Of a stretch of DNA of 64,000 nt, positions 1 to 11,000 are shown piece after piece. The DNA is taken from assembly GCA_034401795.1 (NCBI GenBank), contig CM067369.1, forward strand, positions 92,525,241 to 92,589,240, read 5' to 3'. Position 1 is the first letter of the stretch, and every line of letters starts with the position of its first letter. The DNA comes from Chaetoderma sp. LZ-2023a. Its lineage: Eukaryota > Mollusca > Caudofoveata > Chaetodermatida > Chaetodermatidae. Under the pieces are notes generated by a model. The model had not been told where the DNA came from. It did no database searches and worked only from the letters and a program-made list of their open reading frames with translations. The position numbers and the translations under genes were made by a program.

Positions 1-78
1 CCACACCTATTTTCTTATTGGCAAATAACTTGCTAGCGGTTACCTCGGAGGTTAGGAGGACCATACACCCCGACCAAG

Positions 79-378
79 TCAAAGACTCATATCCGGTCCA
101 TAATGCCAGTCGCCTCCAGCCCAATTGTGATATTCCTCCGAGAATCGCCCATTAATAGGCACCCACTTCGCGTAAGATATAACCATCACCCAAGGGTAAT
201 ACAACCATAGTTGCATCTTGATCAGTGATAACCCCGATGACGTTATGTGCAACATCCGGGTAACAGTTGCAGGTCCATCAACCTCAATAAACTTACTCAG
301 AATCGTACCCGCTCGTCCCTCAACTCCCACCAACATTATACACAAAATTATGACCACACTGATTCGGAAAGTATACAT
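79..378 (-). pseudogene. Possible env-like third ORF of the gypsy element, N-terminal part
   Basis: A 99-codon ORF starts 5 nt after the stop of the pol tail. Residues 5-21 form a hydrophobic segment followed by small residues, which fits a signal peptide. The position directly after pol is where env-containing gypsy elements carry an envelope-like gene. The frame stops at 79-81, while another frame is open from about 90 to the window edge, so this copy is probably frameshifted. I recognise no family motif (no fusion peptide, furin site or C-terminal anchor is visible in the piece present). It may instead be 3' untranslated DNA with a chance ORF. Confidence 0.35.
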
Positions 379-383
379 GATTG

Positions 384-1060
384 CTAGACTGATGCTATGC
401 TACTTGTACAGTGATTAGGCAGAGATTCAAATTTTCTCTGGCTGCGTCGCCTTATAACTGCCTCGATACGAACGATGAAGTCATCGTATCGATCACGGCC
501 AACCGCGCCAATCCTGAGTCTTTTGGGCTCTGAGTAGACGTCAGGAGCGAGACTGCGCTTGCGCAGCAAGTAGGGATGCGAGGGAAGCGTTTCCATTGGC
601 TCAGTGACGGTTTCGGGTACACCCTCCGAAGTGTCCATCACCATAGTACGAGGAGTTATGATGGTTTCACTCGCTGACTCATGGTTTCGAATCTGACTCA
701 TACTAGGTTGATCTATATCTATATCAACCATCTTACCCCCCTTGCGCACCCTTGTTTCTTCATCGGAAGCTGGTCGTTTCCTACGAGCTCGCTTACTCGA
801 TGTTGCCCCGGTGTCGTTTACCGGCAAAGGTCTGGACTCGGGTATCATCACTCTCGGGTGGTGGCTGGCTTTCGTACCTTTGGCAGGGTTACGAATAGGG
901 CATGCTCGTACCATGTCCCAACACATTTCTGAGTCGACTACACGCAACTTAGAGATGTTAAGTACGCGTACCTTCCCAGACCTTTGATGTCGGACATGAG
1001 CTACGGGCCCATTGATCTTAAAGATCTCGTACTCGGGGTCACTGCGAGAGGTCAACTTCA
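384..1060 (-). pseudogene. gypsy pol C-terminal tail (integrase C-terminus and basic region)
   Basis: The frame is open from 1,223, but pol-like sequence begins near 1,060 with DPEYEIFKINGPVAHVR, which resembles the chromatin- or DNA-binding end of gypsy integrases. A low-complexity tail follows, rich in R, K, S, P and T (RRKRPASDEE, YLLRKRS), ending at 384. The frame is the same as that of protease-RT-RNase H but not that of the integrase core just upstream, so an indel lies near 1,040-1,060. The stretch usual between the integrase core and this point appears shortened, which suggests a small deletion. Tail function is unknown. Confidence 0.65.
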
Positions 1061-2178
1061 TCCGCGTTCGCACGCTTATTAATTTGTTCCCGGTGAATCT
1101 CTCTAGACTTAGCCGTTCCTCCCCGAGCGCGCAGCAAGGCATTATTGAGACACGTAAGTCTCTCACCAAGATCCTGCGAAGCATCGATTGGAATAGCAAA
1201 CGGAATTCTAGCTCGTCGACCATACGTCAAATAAAATGGCGTATATCCGGTCGTAGAATGACGAGTACTGCGGTACGCTGTCAAAGCCGCACCCAACTCA
1301 TCTTCCCAATTACGAGACTCGTTATTCACCCCTTTCTGAATCAACTCCTTAAGAGTTCGATTGAACCTCTCGGTACGTCCATTCGTTTGCGGATGGTATG
1401 GACTCGATCGTCTATGATCGATACCGTGTTCAGGAAATTGTTCTTCCAGAGAATTGGAACAAAACTCTTTGCCCTGATCTGTTATCAAGATCTCAGGGAC
1501 ACCATGACGAGCGACGTACTCATTGAAGAACTTGTCTTCCACATTCTGAGCCGTCTTCGCTGGAATTGGATATGCTTCTGCCCAGGCAGAGCAGTGATCA
1601 ATTACCGTCATTATATACACGTTACCCTTACTCAACTCTAATAGCGGACCAATCAAATCCATACCAATTATCTGACTCGGATAATTGGCCATGGGCATCT
1701 CGCTATACTTCGGTCGAGTAGTGACAGGTCGGTTGACCTGGCACGTCGTACACGTCTCCAGCATACGTACCACGTCTTTTCTTAAAGACGTCCACACAAA
1801 ACAATCCCGTACCATACCGATGGTCTTTTGCAGACGTTGGTGACCGGCTCGTTCATGAGCCATCCGGAGCACCTTCTCACGGAACAGGGTAGGTAACATG
1901 ATTCTGGGGTACTCAGCGTCCAATGCTGATGGTGTCACTAACGAATACACAATACCGTTTTTGACCATATACTCCTCCGGTGTGTTCTTGAACAACTCCG
2001 GGTATTCCTTGGTCTGTTCGGTACACAATTCGTCGTAGTGTATGTCATAAACCGCTAGAGGGACATGCGGTAATGCACCTTCATCTACCTCGGGTATGAC
2101 ATAATCGCCCGTGTCTAACGTGGCGATCTCCACTGGACGACGTAATCTGGACAACATGTCCGCTCGAATGTTCTTTGG
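1039..2178 (-). pseudogene. gypsy integrase (pol, third domain), frameshifted from RNase H
   Basis: Integrase inserts the element cDNA into host DNA. The HHCC zinc-binding N-terminus is visible (HERAGH then CTTC, about 1,740-1,860). The catalytic triad follows: D in MDLIGPL (about 1,650), D in TDQGKEF (about 1,480) and E in TNGRTERFNRTLKEL (about 1,360). The reading frame is shifted relative to RNase H. The change lies near 2,177-2,180, where this frame begins to read the conserved ADMLSR linker, consistent with loss of one base. The first ATG of this frame (2,157) is inside the linker and not a true start. It ends early at 1,039. Confidence 0.92.
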
Positions 2179-3992
2179 ATGTACTCAATCTTACATCCGT
2201 ACTCCGCAATCAGCACTGCCCAGCGCTGCACCTTCGTGTTTTTCACTTCACCCACAAACAAACTCTTTAGGGGTTTGTGGTTCGTGTACACGGTAAACTG
2301 CGCGCCAAATAGATATGGTCGGAGCTTCTTCAACGCATAGATCACAGCGTAAGCCTCCTTCTCTATTACGGGCCAATTAAGCTGACTATCTTTAAGTGTA
2401 GAGCTTACATACTGGATTACCCGCTCTATACCTTTCTCATCTTCCTGTACCAATATGGCACCGATCGCATAGCTAGATGCATCAGTATATAATTTATACG
2501 GGGCGTTTAAATTCGGATATGTGAGAACCGTCTCACTACACAGCAAGTTCTGCAGTTTCTTGAACGCTTGCTGTTCCTCCGCACCCCATTCAAAACGTTT
2601 GTATTTCTTTGTTAACTCTATTAAAGGCTTCGCAATTTCGGCATAGCCTCGCACACAGGATCGGTAGTAACCTGTAGCTCCGAGAAAACTTTTCACTTCA
2701 CCCACATCTCGGGGTGGAGACATTTCTCTAATGACCTTGACCTTCTGGGCCTGAGGAGCTACTCCTTGTGCGGAAATACGATAACCTAACAAATCTACTG
2801 ACGGACTAGCGAAATCGCATTTCTTCTTCTTAACCTGTAGATTATATTCTCGAATCTTACGCATGACCGTACGTAGGTGCTGGGCATGTTCAGCTGGATT
2901 TCGAGAATATATGACTACGTCGTCTACAAAAACATGCAGATATTTTCCCACGAATTCTCGGAAAATATCATTCATTGCCCTTTGAAATACGGCACCTGAG
3001 TTGCAAAAACCGAACGGCATACGAATCCATTCAAACAAACCTTCACTGGAGACGAACGCTGTCTTCTCTATGTCTTGGGGGTCCATTGGTATCTGCCAAT
3101 AGCCCGACTTCAAGTCCATAGTAGAAAAGATCGTTGCGCCGCGCATAGAATCAAAAATATCTGATATGTTTGGTAATGGATAGCTATCCTTGCGACATAC
3201 AGAATTCAACTTTCTATAGTCAATGCAAAACCTAGTGTCACCGTCCTTCTTAGGGACTAAAGTAATGGGTGACGGCCAGGGTGATGACGATGGTCGTATG
3301 ACGCCCGCTGCCAGCATCTCAGCCACTTGGTTCTTGTCTACATACTGCTTGGCAAGCGGCAGACGGTAGGCCTTCTGCCTTATAGGAAACGCATCTCCTG
3401 TTGGTACCGTACACTTCACTTTGGGGACCAATCCTAAAGTGTTTGGACGAGCCGTATCAAAGTTATCCGCAAAGTCATCAATAACTCTGTCGATATCTTT
3501 ATATCCGGTCGTTTCTTTACAACTAGAATATATATATCTCGTCTGTTCCCTATAGGGATACCTAAAGGGATATACCTGACCAAACCATACTACTTCTTTG
3601 GTCCGATAGTCAATCTTTGCATTTCCCAAGTGCAAAGCATCCGCACCAATCAAACATTCATGCCGCATATTCGCTACTACCGTACCAGGAATAGGCCGGG
3701 CATTCTTAAATTTGATTTGTGTCTCCCCCAAAAGCTCTATTGGGGAACCATTTACTGCTAAGAGCGTCTTAGCTCTTTTTAATGGCCTAGCATCTAAGCT
3801 GCTACGCCATATATCCTTCCTAATCAAGGACGTGCTAGCACCAGTATCTACTAAGGCATGCAAGCACTTACCCTGATCTTTTGGACCGTGGTTGTCCCAG
3901 TGTAAACGGATCAGAAACCGCTCGGTCGGTACGCTTACCAACGGTCTCCTCCGTCGCCATTTAATGAAGGGCTCCTTCGTCCGCTGACCACT
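2115..3992 (-). CDS. gypsy protease, reverse transcriptase and RNase H (pol, first part)
   Basis: Aspartic protease motif LVDTGASTSLI lies near 3,820-3,870. RT follows with VPKKDGDTRFCIDYRKLN, TMDLKSGYWQIPM and the catalytic FVDDVVIYS (about 2,905-2,935). RNase H has LYTDASSYAIGAIL and VIEKEAYAVIYAL. No ATG is needed: the frame opens after a TGA at 3,993-3,995 and overlaps the end of gag by about 58 nt in the -1 frame, so expression by -1 ribosomal frameshift from gag is likely. The last residues before 2,115 are out-of-frame readthrough after the break near 2,178. Catalytic residues are intact. Confidence 0.94.
   Translation of the reverse strand, partial: SGQRTKEPFIKWRRRRPLVSVPTERFLIRLHWDNHGPKDQGKCLHALVDTGASTSLIRKDIWRSSLDARPLKRAKTLLAVNGSPIELLGETQIKFKNARPIPGTVVANMRHECLIGADALHLGNAKIDYRTKEVVWFGQVYPFRYPYREQTRYIYSSCKETTGYKDIDRVIDDFADNFDTARPNTLGLVPKVKCTVPTGDAFPIRQKAYRLPLAKQYVDKNQVAEMLAAGVIRPSSSPWPSPITLVPKKDGDTRFCIDYRKLNSVCRKDSYPLPNISDIFDSMRGATIFSTMDLKSGYWQIPMDPQDIEKTAFVSSEGLFEWIRMPFGFCNSGAVFQRAMNDIFREFVGKYLHVFVDDVVIYSRNPAEHAQHLRTVMRKIREYNLQVKKKKCDFASPSVDLLGYRISAQGVAPQAQKVKVIREMSPPRDVGEVKSFLGATGYYRSCVRGYAEIAKPLIELTKKYKRFEWGAEEQQAFKKLQNLLCSETVLTYPNLNAPYKLYTDASSYAIGAILVQEDEKGIERVIQYVSSTLKDSQLNWPVIEKEAYAVIYALKKLRPYLFGAQFTVYTNHKPLKSLFVGEVKNTKVQRWAVLIAEYGCKIEYIQRTFERTCCPDYVVQWRSPR
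3935..3992 (-). promoter_or_regulatory. gag-pol overlap, probable -1 frameshift region
   Basis: Pol is open in the -1 frame relative to gag across these 58 nt. Reading in the gag frame, a heptamer A TTA AAT at 3,959-3,965 is one base from the classic slippery pattern (T TTA AAT). It lies 22 nt before the gag stop. A downstream pseudoknot was not worked out. The frame relation is directly visible; the slip site is inference. Confidence 0.45.
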
Positions 3993-5548
3993 TCAGCGTA
4001 GGAATTTCTTCTTCCCGAAAACTCTCCACCATACCGTCCGTACGCATCGGTTCCCTCCCCGGTTAGAACGAAACCGTCCTGATCCTCGTACTCCTCGTTA
4101 CTACGAAGTCTGTTTGCGTTGTCTTTCCGCACGTTACGGGAATAGTTTTGTGCGGTGATTCTCGGCTCATTGTTCATCGGTCTATCACCTGGGTAGATCG
4201 CGTCGACATCCATATCACTCTCCAAACGTGGTCTCTTTGTTGCTGTTCGCTGCGGCCTAGGTTGCGGTGCTCTAAGGGGACAGTTATTTATGGTATGTCC
4301 GTCCTTAAAACAATGAAAACAATGTACGGTCGGAGCCGGCCCGGTTTGTCTATCCCTATACCCCGCGAAGCTTTGTTGGTAATCATAGCAATCACGCGCC
4401 ATGTGCCCTTGCTTTCCGCATGTGAAGCAGATTATGGGCAGTCTCTGGCCCCTTGGTTGGGCTACACGGGTGGGTCGTTTCTGCATATCATTTCTCGGAG
4501 GTTGCCTGGGCTGTTTACAATTCGCCTTATAGTGGCCTTTCTGTCCACAATTGTAACAAACGATGTCTTGCCGCGGGTAGTCTGCCGGTGGGTTGCTGCG
4601 CGGTTTCGTCTGCTGGCGTCTTGGCGGCATGGCTGGTTTCTTAGGTGGCCTTGGTTCTCTGGGTGCCTGTTGCGGGTTGGCATTGGCCTGCAAAGCCTCC
4701 ACCGTACTGCACAATCTCTCGATTAGTCTCGTCTGCTGGGCGATCTGCCGTTTCATACCGGTTATTATGGCCCATACATCTTTTCCCTCCTCCACGTCCA
4801 GCACCCCCACTTCCATGTCGGTTTCTCTACGATCATCTATCCGCATTTCCCTCAGCAAATCATTGCAATTTGCCTCTTCCTCCACGATCTCGATCGCTCG
4901 TTGAAGAGTGGTGGCTTTCTTCCTTACTATTCTTCTTCCCAGTCCAACATCACTAAGGGCCTTGATGTACACCCCTAGTATTGTCCTCTGATTATCAGCA
5001 TTCGTGACAGGATACGCCCGGCTGGCCAACTCCCGATACCGTCTGTTGAAGGCGATGATAGTCTCATTTCTTCTTTGGCGCACCCCCTCAAGGTCATACT
5101 TAATTCTTTCGCCCTCATTGGCGGAGATGAAATTCTCGGTGATGTATGTTCTTAACTCGTCGAAGGTAATGTCATCCCTATTCTTGCCAAACAAATAATA
5201 GTCTAGCGCTCTCGACAGTTGCCCTCGAGAAGCACGTGTTACTATGTAGGCTGGTATCCCCTCCAGCTTCCCTTCCATCGCTACCCATACACGATGAGCC
5301 TCGTCCAGGAACTGCCGCACATGCTCCGGGGTGAGCCCGTCGCATGGTTGTATTCGCTGGGTCAGCTCCCTTACTTCTTCCCGATGGACCCTGTCCGCAT
5401 CCCTTCGAACATTGCTCTGTACGATGGTACCCGCCATTGCGGTGCCCATCACATGCATGGCTGCTACCATTTCTGCTCATAGCTCAGGATGCCTTTCATG
5501 TTCCCCCATTGGTGGTATTCCGGGACCCGCTGGACCTGGTGTCGCCAT
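3935..5548 (-). pseudogene. gypsy Gag with three CCHC zinc knuckles, early in-frame stop
   Basis: Gag forms the particle that packages element RNA. From the ATG at 5,470 there are 511 codons: a helical capsid-like region, a proline- and basic-rich linker, then three CCHC knuckles, CYNCGQKGHYKANC (about 4,515-4,560), CFTCGKQGHMARDC (about 4,385-4,430) and CFHCFKDGHTINNC (about 4,280-4,325). An ATG at 5,548 lies 26 codons upstream in the same frame and starts a plausible protein beginning (MATPGPAGPG). It is interrupted by TGA at 5,477-5,479, codon 24. CGA to TGA by CpG decay would explain it. Translation could restart at 5,470, so loss of function is not certain. Confidence 0.9.
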
Positions 5549-7650
5549 TATGTATTGTTTATTTAGTGTTTATTCACTGATAGTATAAACAGACTATGAC
5601 TCGTTTTAATCGAGGCTGCTCCTCACAATTATTGTCAGTGGTTATTTTGATTAACAAATTGTCTCTATATTCTCGGTGTTGCGTCACTTTTGCACTGTCA
5701 GATTTTTGGGCTAAATCAATGAATACTTGTACTCTGTCTGCTACGTCTTTTAATACTATGTTAGCTGGCCTGTCTACTTGGGCCATTCGTATTGTCTAGT
5801 ACTTACTCAGTTCACACAATGTTTCCACTCCTATTATCCTGGCAGGTGAAGCCACTGAAGATTTTCGATATCACTTTCTACTAAATTATTTATACGCTCG
5901 CGACTACAACTTCGAGAAGACTTATGATGTTGATGATTGCTGCGACAATCAATCTTCTCACCGCTGCAGTCATATAGTTACCGCTCGCCTCTTCAAAGAT
6001 GGAATGAAGATATTTTAAGTAACTGGGCCTGATCTGACTTCCTGAAGATTCTGAGTAAGGTACGGTGTTTCTCCGTACTGTTTAGGAGCTTTCTAAAGAA
6101 CAACCGAACTAGTGCCTTGTATTTTACAAGGGGATAATTTTATTTCTATAGCTAACTGTACAATAACTTTTAATTATCAATGGTGACTTTTACTGTCACA
6201 GAAAATAGATTATACTTTATATTAACAATACTGCTTAACATAATACGGTCCTAACCTAAACTATTCAATTCTGACTTTGACTAACTTACGGCTACCGATT
6301 ACTCTCGACACTATGGTCGATCTGATATCTAGCTAGCCTAACGTGACAATGACTCGATTGAATTACTACTGACAAAGCAACGTCTGCTTTGTGATCACAG
6401 ATGGTGAAGATTAACTTTTTCAATAGACCAAGTGCCTATTAAATACTCTTCATATTTTCCTAACTTCTATACATATTACGATATATAGATCTATATATAT
6501 CGTAATATATAGTTTCTGTTCCTTTCATCCTTCTAGGTAGATATAACCACCGTTTGATTGGCCCGCATCATTCTTGCCTCCAATCAACCTCTGCTTATCT
6601 CTTCCTAGAAGTTTGTACCTATTCTTGTTGATCATCCTGACCAATCCCTGCTCGCCTATCCCTCGACTTTACTTTGAAACCTTGTTTCTTTTGTTTCTCT
6701 GCCACAGAGTTTAACTAGATGCTCATTGATTATGACGTCATCTCGGCCAATCAAACTCTGGGCTTCTCTTCTAGGGATTCATTACTAAACACGATACATC
6801 TACACGCTAACTCGGCCAAAGCGGTTCTAGCTGGTTCTGATTTGATGCGATCTGTCAGCTAACTAACAACATTACGGAATGTGTTGTTGTAGCATGCCCT
6901 TCTTTGATTGACATATAGTTGATATACAAATTTCGATTGTGTTATTAATTCCTACAGGACGCTACAATGCCTCTGTCCTGTCCCTTGCCTATCATGGATA
7001 AGCCTGTAGGAAACGAACGTTAATAAGCACATGAGCTGTATGATCTCATTGCCAGCTGGTGTTGTTGTACTTGCTTAAGGGAGTCGGAATGCCGACCGTC
7101 AACAACTACATGTCAGTCCATCACCTAAAATCTCCTATAATCTCTCTCGATTCCCATCGATTCGTATCACTCGAATATTTACTAAACTAACGACCGAAAC
7201 GACTGCTGAACATTATAAAAGTGTGTGCCGATCCCACAGCAACAACTTTTATCTTCAACTATTTACAGATATCATCAACCCAGACCCGTTGTTCCTATTT
7301 CAATCTATTCCAATTTCTAACTTATTGTGATGAATTTACTGCTACAGTTTAGACACAGTTTCTATTCTATTTCCGCGAAACTGTATCACTAGCACTGGTC
7401 AAAGTCAACCAGTGCATCTTCCACTACGTATCTAATTGCTACTAATATTATTCACTCAGTTCCTTAGCTCACCTGGTATTTTCAAATCTGAATTTCACTG
7501 AGGTCTTACTCGCAAATATAAGACGTCCAACGGGGTCATGACTTCCCATAAGACGATCCGATATCTACAATGTGTTCAATAATGAACACATGCGCCATTG
7601 ATCGTGGAAATGCAAATTTGATTCGTCACGGTGAAATTCTAAGTAATAAC
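5549..7650 (-). other. gypsy leader and probable 5' LTR, boundaries unresolved
   Basis: No host gene is visible here. By position this holds the gag leader, primer-binding site and 5' LTR. I could not find a convincing tRNA-complementary primer site or TG...CA edges, and no second LTR exists in the window for comparison. Local structures: an AT-rich perfect palindrome at 6,474-6,507 centred on TAGATCTA, a hairpin with TGTGTTCA/TGAACACA arms near 7,570-7,590, a GTCGG/CCGAC hairpin near 7,085-7,100, and two copies of CACCGATTTTTAGTCAA at about 7,657-7,673 and 7,695-7,711. Confidence 0.4.
5574..5786 (-). CDS. Small ORF upstream of gag, unknown
   Basis: A 70-codon ORF starting with MAQVDRPANIVLKDVADRV is predicted to be helical and charged, with ordinary-looking composition. 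It lies in the gag leader, in a different frame from gag, ending about 25 nt before the upstream gag ATG. It could be an upstream ORF controlling gag translation, or the remnant of an N-terminal gag segment displaced by an indel. It has no recognisable family. An overlapping plus-strand ORF (5,596-5,799) is probably its shadow. Confidence 0.3.
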   Translation of the reverse strand: MAQVDRPANIVLKDVADRVQVFIDLAQKSDSAKVTQHREYRDNLLIKITTDNNCEEQPRLKRVIVCLYYQ

Positions 7651-8044
7651 AAAAACACCGATTTTTAGTCAATATGTTAGGGAGCCCGCCCGAGCACCGA
7701 TTTTTAGTCAAGTGCGTGTAGACCAATATCTAGACCTATCAAGCAAGTATAGACGGCGGCCTATAGACACTGGTCTAATCGACGCTATTTTAAAGCAAAA
7801 CGTGTATATCTGGATTAAGTTATAATATTAACATAAATGGGTTATAAACTACAAAATTATTTTTGACCATATCGCACCTGTTAAATAAGTAAATTTGATG
7901 TAAAAAGGCGACAATTGCTTGATCTATTAGCAAAACGTAATTGTTTTTAATTACCTCCCCCTATAACGTCACGTCAAGGACGTAAGAGGGCGCTACGCCG
8001 TAAAAGCGCAGCAAAATTGTACGCGCGTTATAACGTAATTCCCA
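7651..8044. other. Spacer, no gene seen
   Basis: AT-rich DNA between the retrotransposon side and the decayed protein copy. No coding signal, tRNA or clear repeat was recognised. Confidence 0.5.
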
Positions 8045-11000
8045 TCTTGCTATATCTATTATCTTTGATGAGAGTCTACAACAGATCTTCAAATCTGCAG
8101 CCGCTGCATGTGATTTCGATGAAGACGCTATTTCTATGAACCGAGTTGTAAAATCTGTGAGAAAAGAGATATTTGACAAGGAATTCTTCAAGTTCTCAGG
8201 GTCATTTTCCTATGACTGACAGTCTGAGTCATTTCCAGCCATTCTCAAGTCATTAGTATCCATGGTTCTATATGGCAAAAGCATCAATGATCAGAGTACA
8301 GTACCGACTAGGGCTTCACGATATACCAATATAACATCGAATACCGGTATCGCAAGTGTACCAGTTTAAATATCGATATGATTATATGAAAATTGAAACC
8401 CCGATATATAGTGTATATATAGTGTAACACCGGTATGACATTTTTTTGTTGCAAATAAAAATATTAAAACATATTCCGATGACAACTTAAAGGGTAAAAC
8501 TACGATTTCACAAAATCTCGTAGCCTTGAGATCTCGCGAGATTTTGTATTATAATCAGTGCCAAAACAAAAGCGCTGTGAAAAATCAATAATTCAAAGCA
8601 CGTGTCAAATACCACCACCTGGCTATGGCTATATAGGGTCTAAGAAATATTCTATTTAATATTTTTAAAAGGATCTTGCTGATAACCTTTGCAGCCTAAA
8701 CCGGCAACAGTTTTCAGTCACAATTATTTCAAAATATTTAACAGCTACTTCCATTCTTAAAATGTAAACAAAAGTGATTACTGAATTGAAAGCCTCAAAC
8801 CCGCGAGTATTAGTCACACCTTTTATTATAGGAACACTTTGATGTCCACTTCAATCAGATGAATCAACGAATTTATTCACAGGTTCTAAAATTAATTATT
8901 GATCATGATTATTCCCAATCACGTGGTCCAAGCCGTTCAAACCCTACCTCATCTTGTCCGATTTTATATAAATACACCTGATCTTGGTTTACTATCAATT
9001 ATTTGAAAGTCCATTCAACGTTCCCAATCTCATCTGATTAATATTAATGAGCCTCGTTTTGACTTCCATTGGCGAGTTCCGCCTTCCGGTCCATTTTAAC
9101 ATTTTACGTCTTGTGGAAATTATTAAAATCCTTTACAATTTTAAAATACAACAAATTGTGCAAGATATACTATCATCTAATACTTTAAATAATATTTTAA
9201 CTTGCACAACTTGTGTATTTGAGAACAACATGTAAATTGTAGATATTTGCCGACGAGATGGCTTCACACAGCTTTCAAAGCATAATTTTGGGGAACAAAT
9301 CAGTCGCAGTAAGATTTTAAGAGTGTTTTATTGAACAAAAACATGGTTTACTATGCCCCCACACTTGTCCAACATTTTCCACAATAATAATTCCGATATT
9401 CGATAAATACCGGTATGAATAGTGATATCGATACCGGTATTGCTTTTGGGAATACCGTGAAGCCCTAGTATCGACCCAAGCCTGCTTTACCATTTGCCAG
9501 CTAATCCTCTTCAACTCGAAGCAACGGGTTCCCGGAAACCACCTAGACAAGACACGCAAAAGACCGTGAACCACCTCATCCACCGTATGTGGAACTAAAT
9601 GAGCATACTCATACATGCAGAAAAAGGATTTTAACACGATTGCATTAACTAGGTATCAGCATCAGTTATGAACAACTCTTGAAAATATTACTGGTTTACT
9701 GCGGTTCTGTGTCAATGATTCTAGGAGGAGAATTCCGTCTGCCCCGCTGAGATGCGTGTGGGTATCTTTACAGTCGGTATAATCGACAACATTGACTATA
9801 ACCCGTCATCTACTACAGCGGAAGGCTCATTCCATGGAACGAGCCTCAGCCTCTTTCAGTCTCCCACTACTAATAATCCTGGGGAAAGCATGCCGCCTAT
9901 CAAAATTTCACCTGAAACCACATTATTGAACACCACGAGTACCTGACAGTTACTGCATTGTCTATGATGTGGTAGGCAATGTGAAATGTGCTAAAGTGCC
10001 AGACATCATACCTGATAGGCTGATACTATGAGCAAGGACGAAAACATTGCATGCATGAGCCGCTTACCATGCATCTAATCAGCCGAACCCTATTGAGCCA
10101 AGTGATATAAGTGCCATGTTGCCCCCTTTCTTCGAGATAGCTGCTATGATGCTCAAGCATGGAATGACAATTGTAAAACATGAAACAGAAAGATTAGATC
10201 GAGGACAAATACCAGTAATAACTGCTGATCAACCGCTGTTCACCCTTTGCAAGTATGTGTAATTGACATGGCCAGAGAGATCTGATGAAACATCGTATGT
10301 CATCATGTTTGGAGGCATTCACCCCGAAATAGCTTTATTGAATGTGCTTCGCGACATGCTAGAGAAAACTGGTTGGACAACAGCTGTAACTGAGGCAGGA
10401 ACAGCACTCTTTTCTTCATTCATCACATTTAACCTGGACATGGCACTCACATCAAGTGACAGCACTGACCTTTGCAAAGTTGTAAAATTGCAGAAGATGC
10501 AAGGCCCACATGAATAAAAAAAATCAGCAGGAGGAAGGCGCATTCGTCAAGTGGAAGACCGATTTCTACAGAAAGAGTCCAACCTTTGCATTCTAGGACC
10601 TTGTGCTTCATTTAGAAACACTGGTTCTCATCTTTGTTTGTTCACACCGTGAGGAATTTCTCCCTCTACATTGAAATAGGAATGCTTACACCATGGTTCT
10701 TTGTCTTTGACCACCAGAACTACGCTCGCTTGGTACACTGGCACATCATAGACATGAAAACCATTCCTGAGGGAATTGAGGATCAGCTAAATCAGTTTTG
10801 GGATTTTCCTAAGAAGAGGAGAAGGTTTTCTGCTATGCCATTGACCAGGTGCGTGAGCAAAACAATCAAAATGTTAAAGATTCAGGTGTAGCTATAGGAT
10901 TGATGGAGAACCCAAATGCGTTAAAGAGAGATGGATGGTTGCTGGTCCAAAACAGGCTCGGTTACTATCAGAGTTTGAGGAGCAATATTATGGAGATGAT

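Larger units (their letters stand above)
1..5548 (-). mobile_element. Ty3/gypsy LTR retrotransposon, internal region, 3' end cut by window
   Basis: The order on the minus strand is gag, protease, reverse transcriptase, RNase H, integrase, a basic tail and a possible third ORF. RT-RNase H before integrase is the Ty3/gypsy order. The copy is young enough to keep long ORFs but is broken: an in-frame TGA near the gag start, a frame change between RNase H and integrase, another after the integrase core, and one more in the third ORF. The 3' LTR lies outside the window, so the LTRs cannot be compared. The 5' LTR should lie above about 5,800 but its edges were not found. Confidence 0.93.

Noticed and set aside
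1012-1641. 209-codon plus-strand ORF opposite integrase
   Set aside because: Antisense shadow of integrase.
4148-4956. Plus-strand ORFs of 100-190 codons opposite gag
   Set aside because: Shadows of gag; no protein-like features.
5835-5870. Primer-binding site for the gypsy element (TGGCTTCACCTGCCAGG on the minus strand)
   Set aside because: Implies a tRNA 3' end I cannot match to any known tRNA; no LTR edge could be confirmed.
7195-7225. TATA box on the plus strand (ATTATAAAAG)
   Set aside because: No downstream gene on that strand; it lies in the probable LTR of a minus-strand element.
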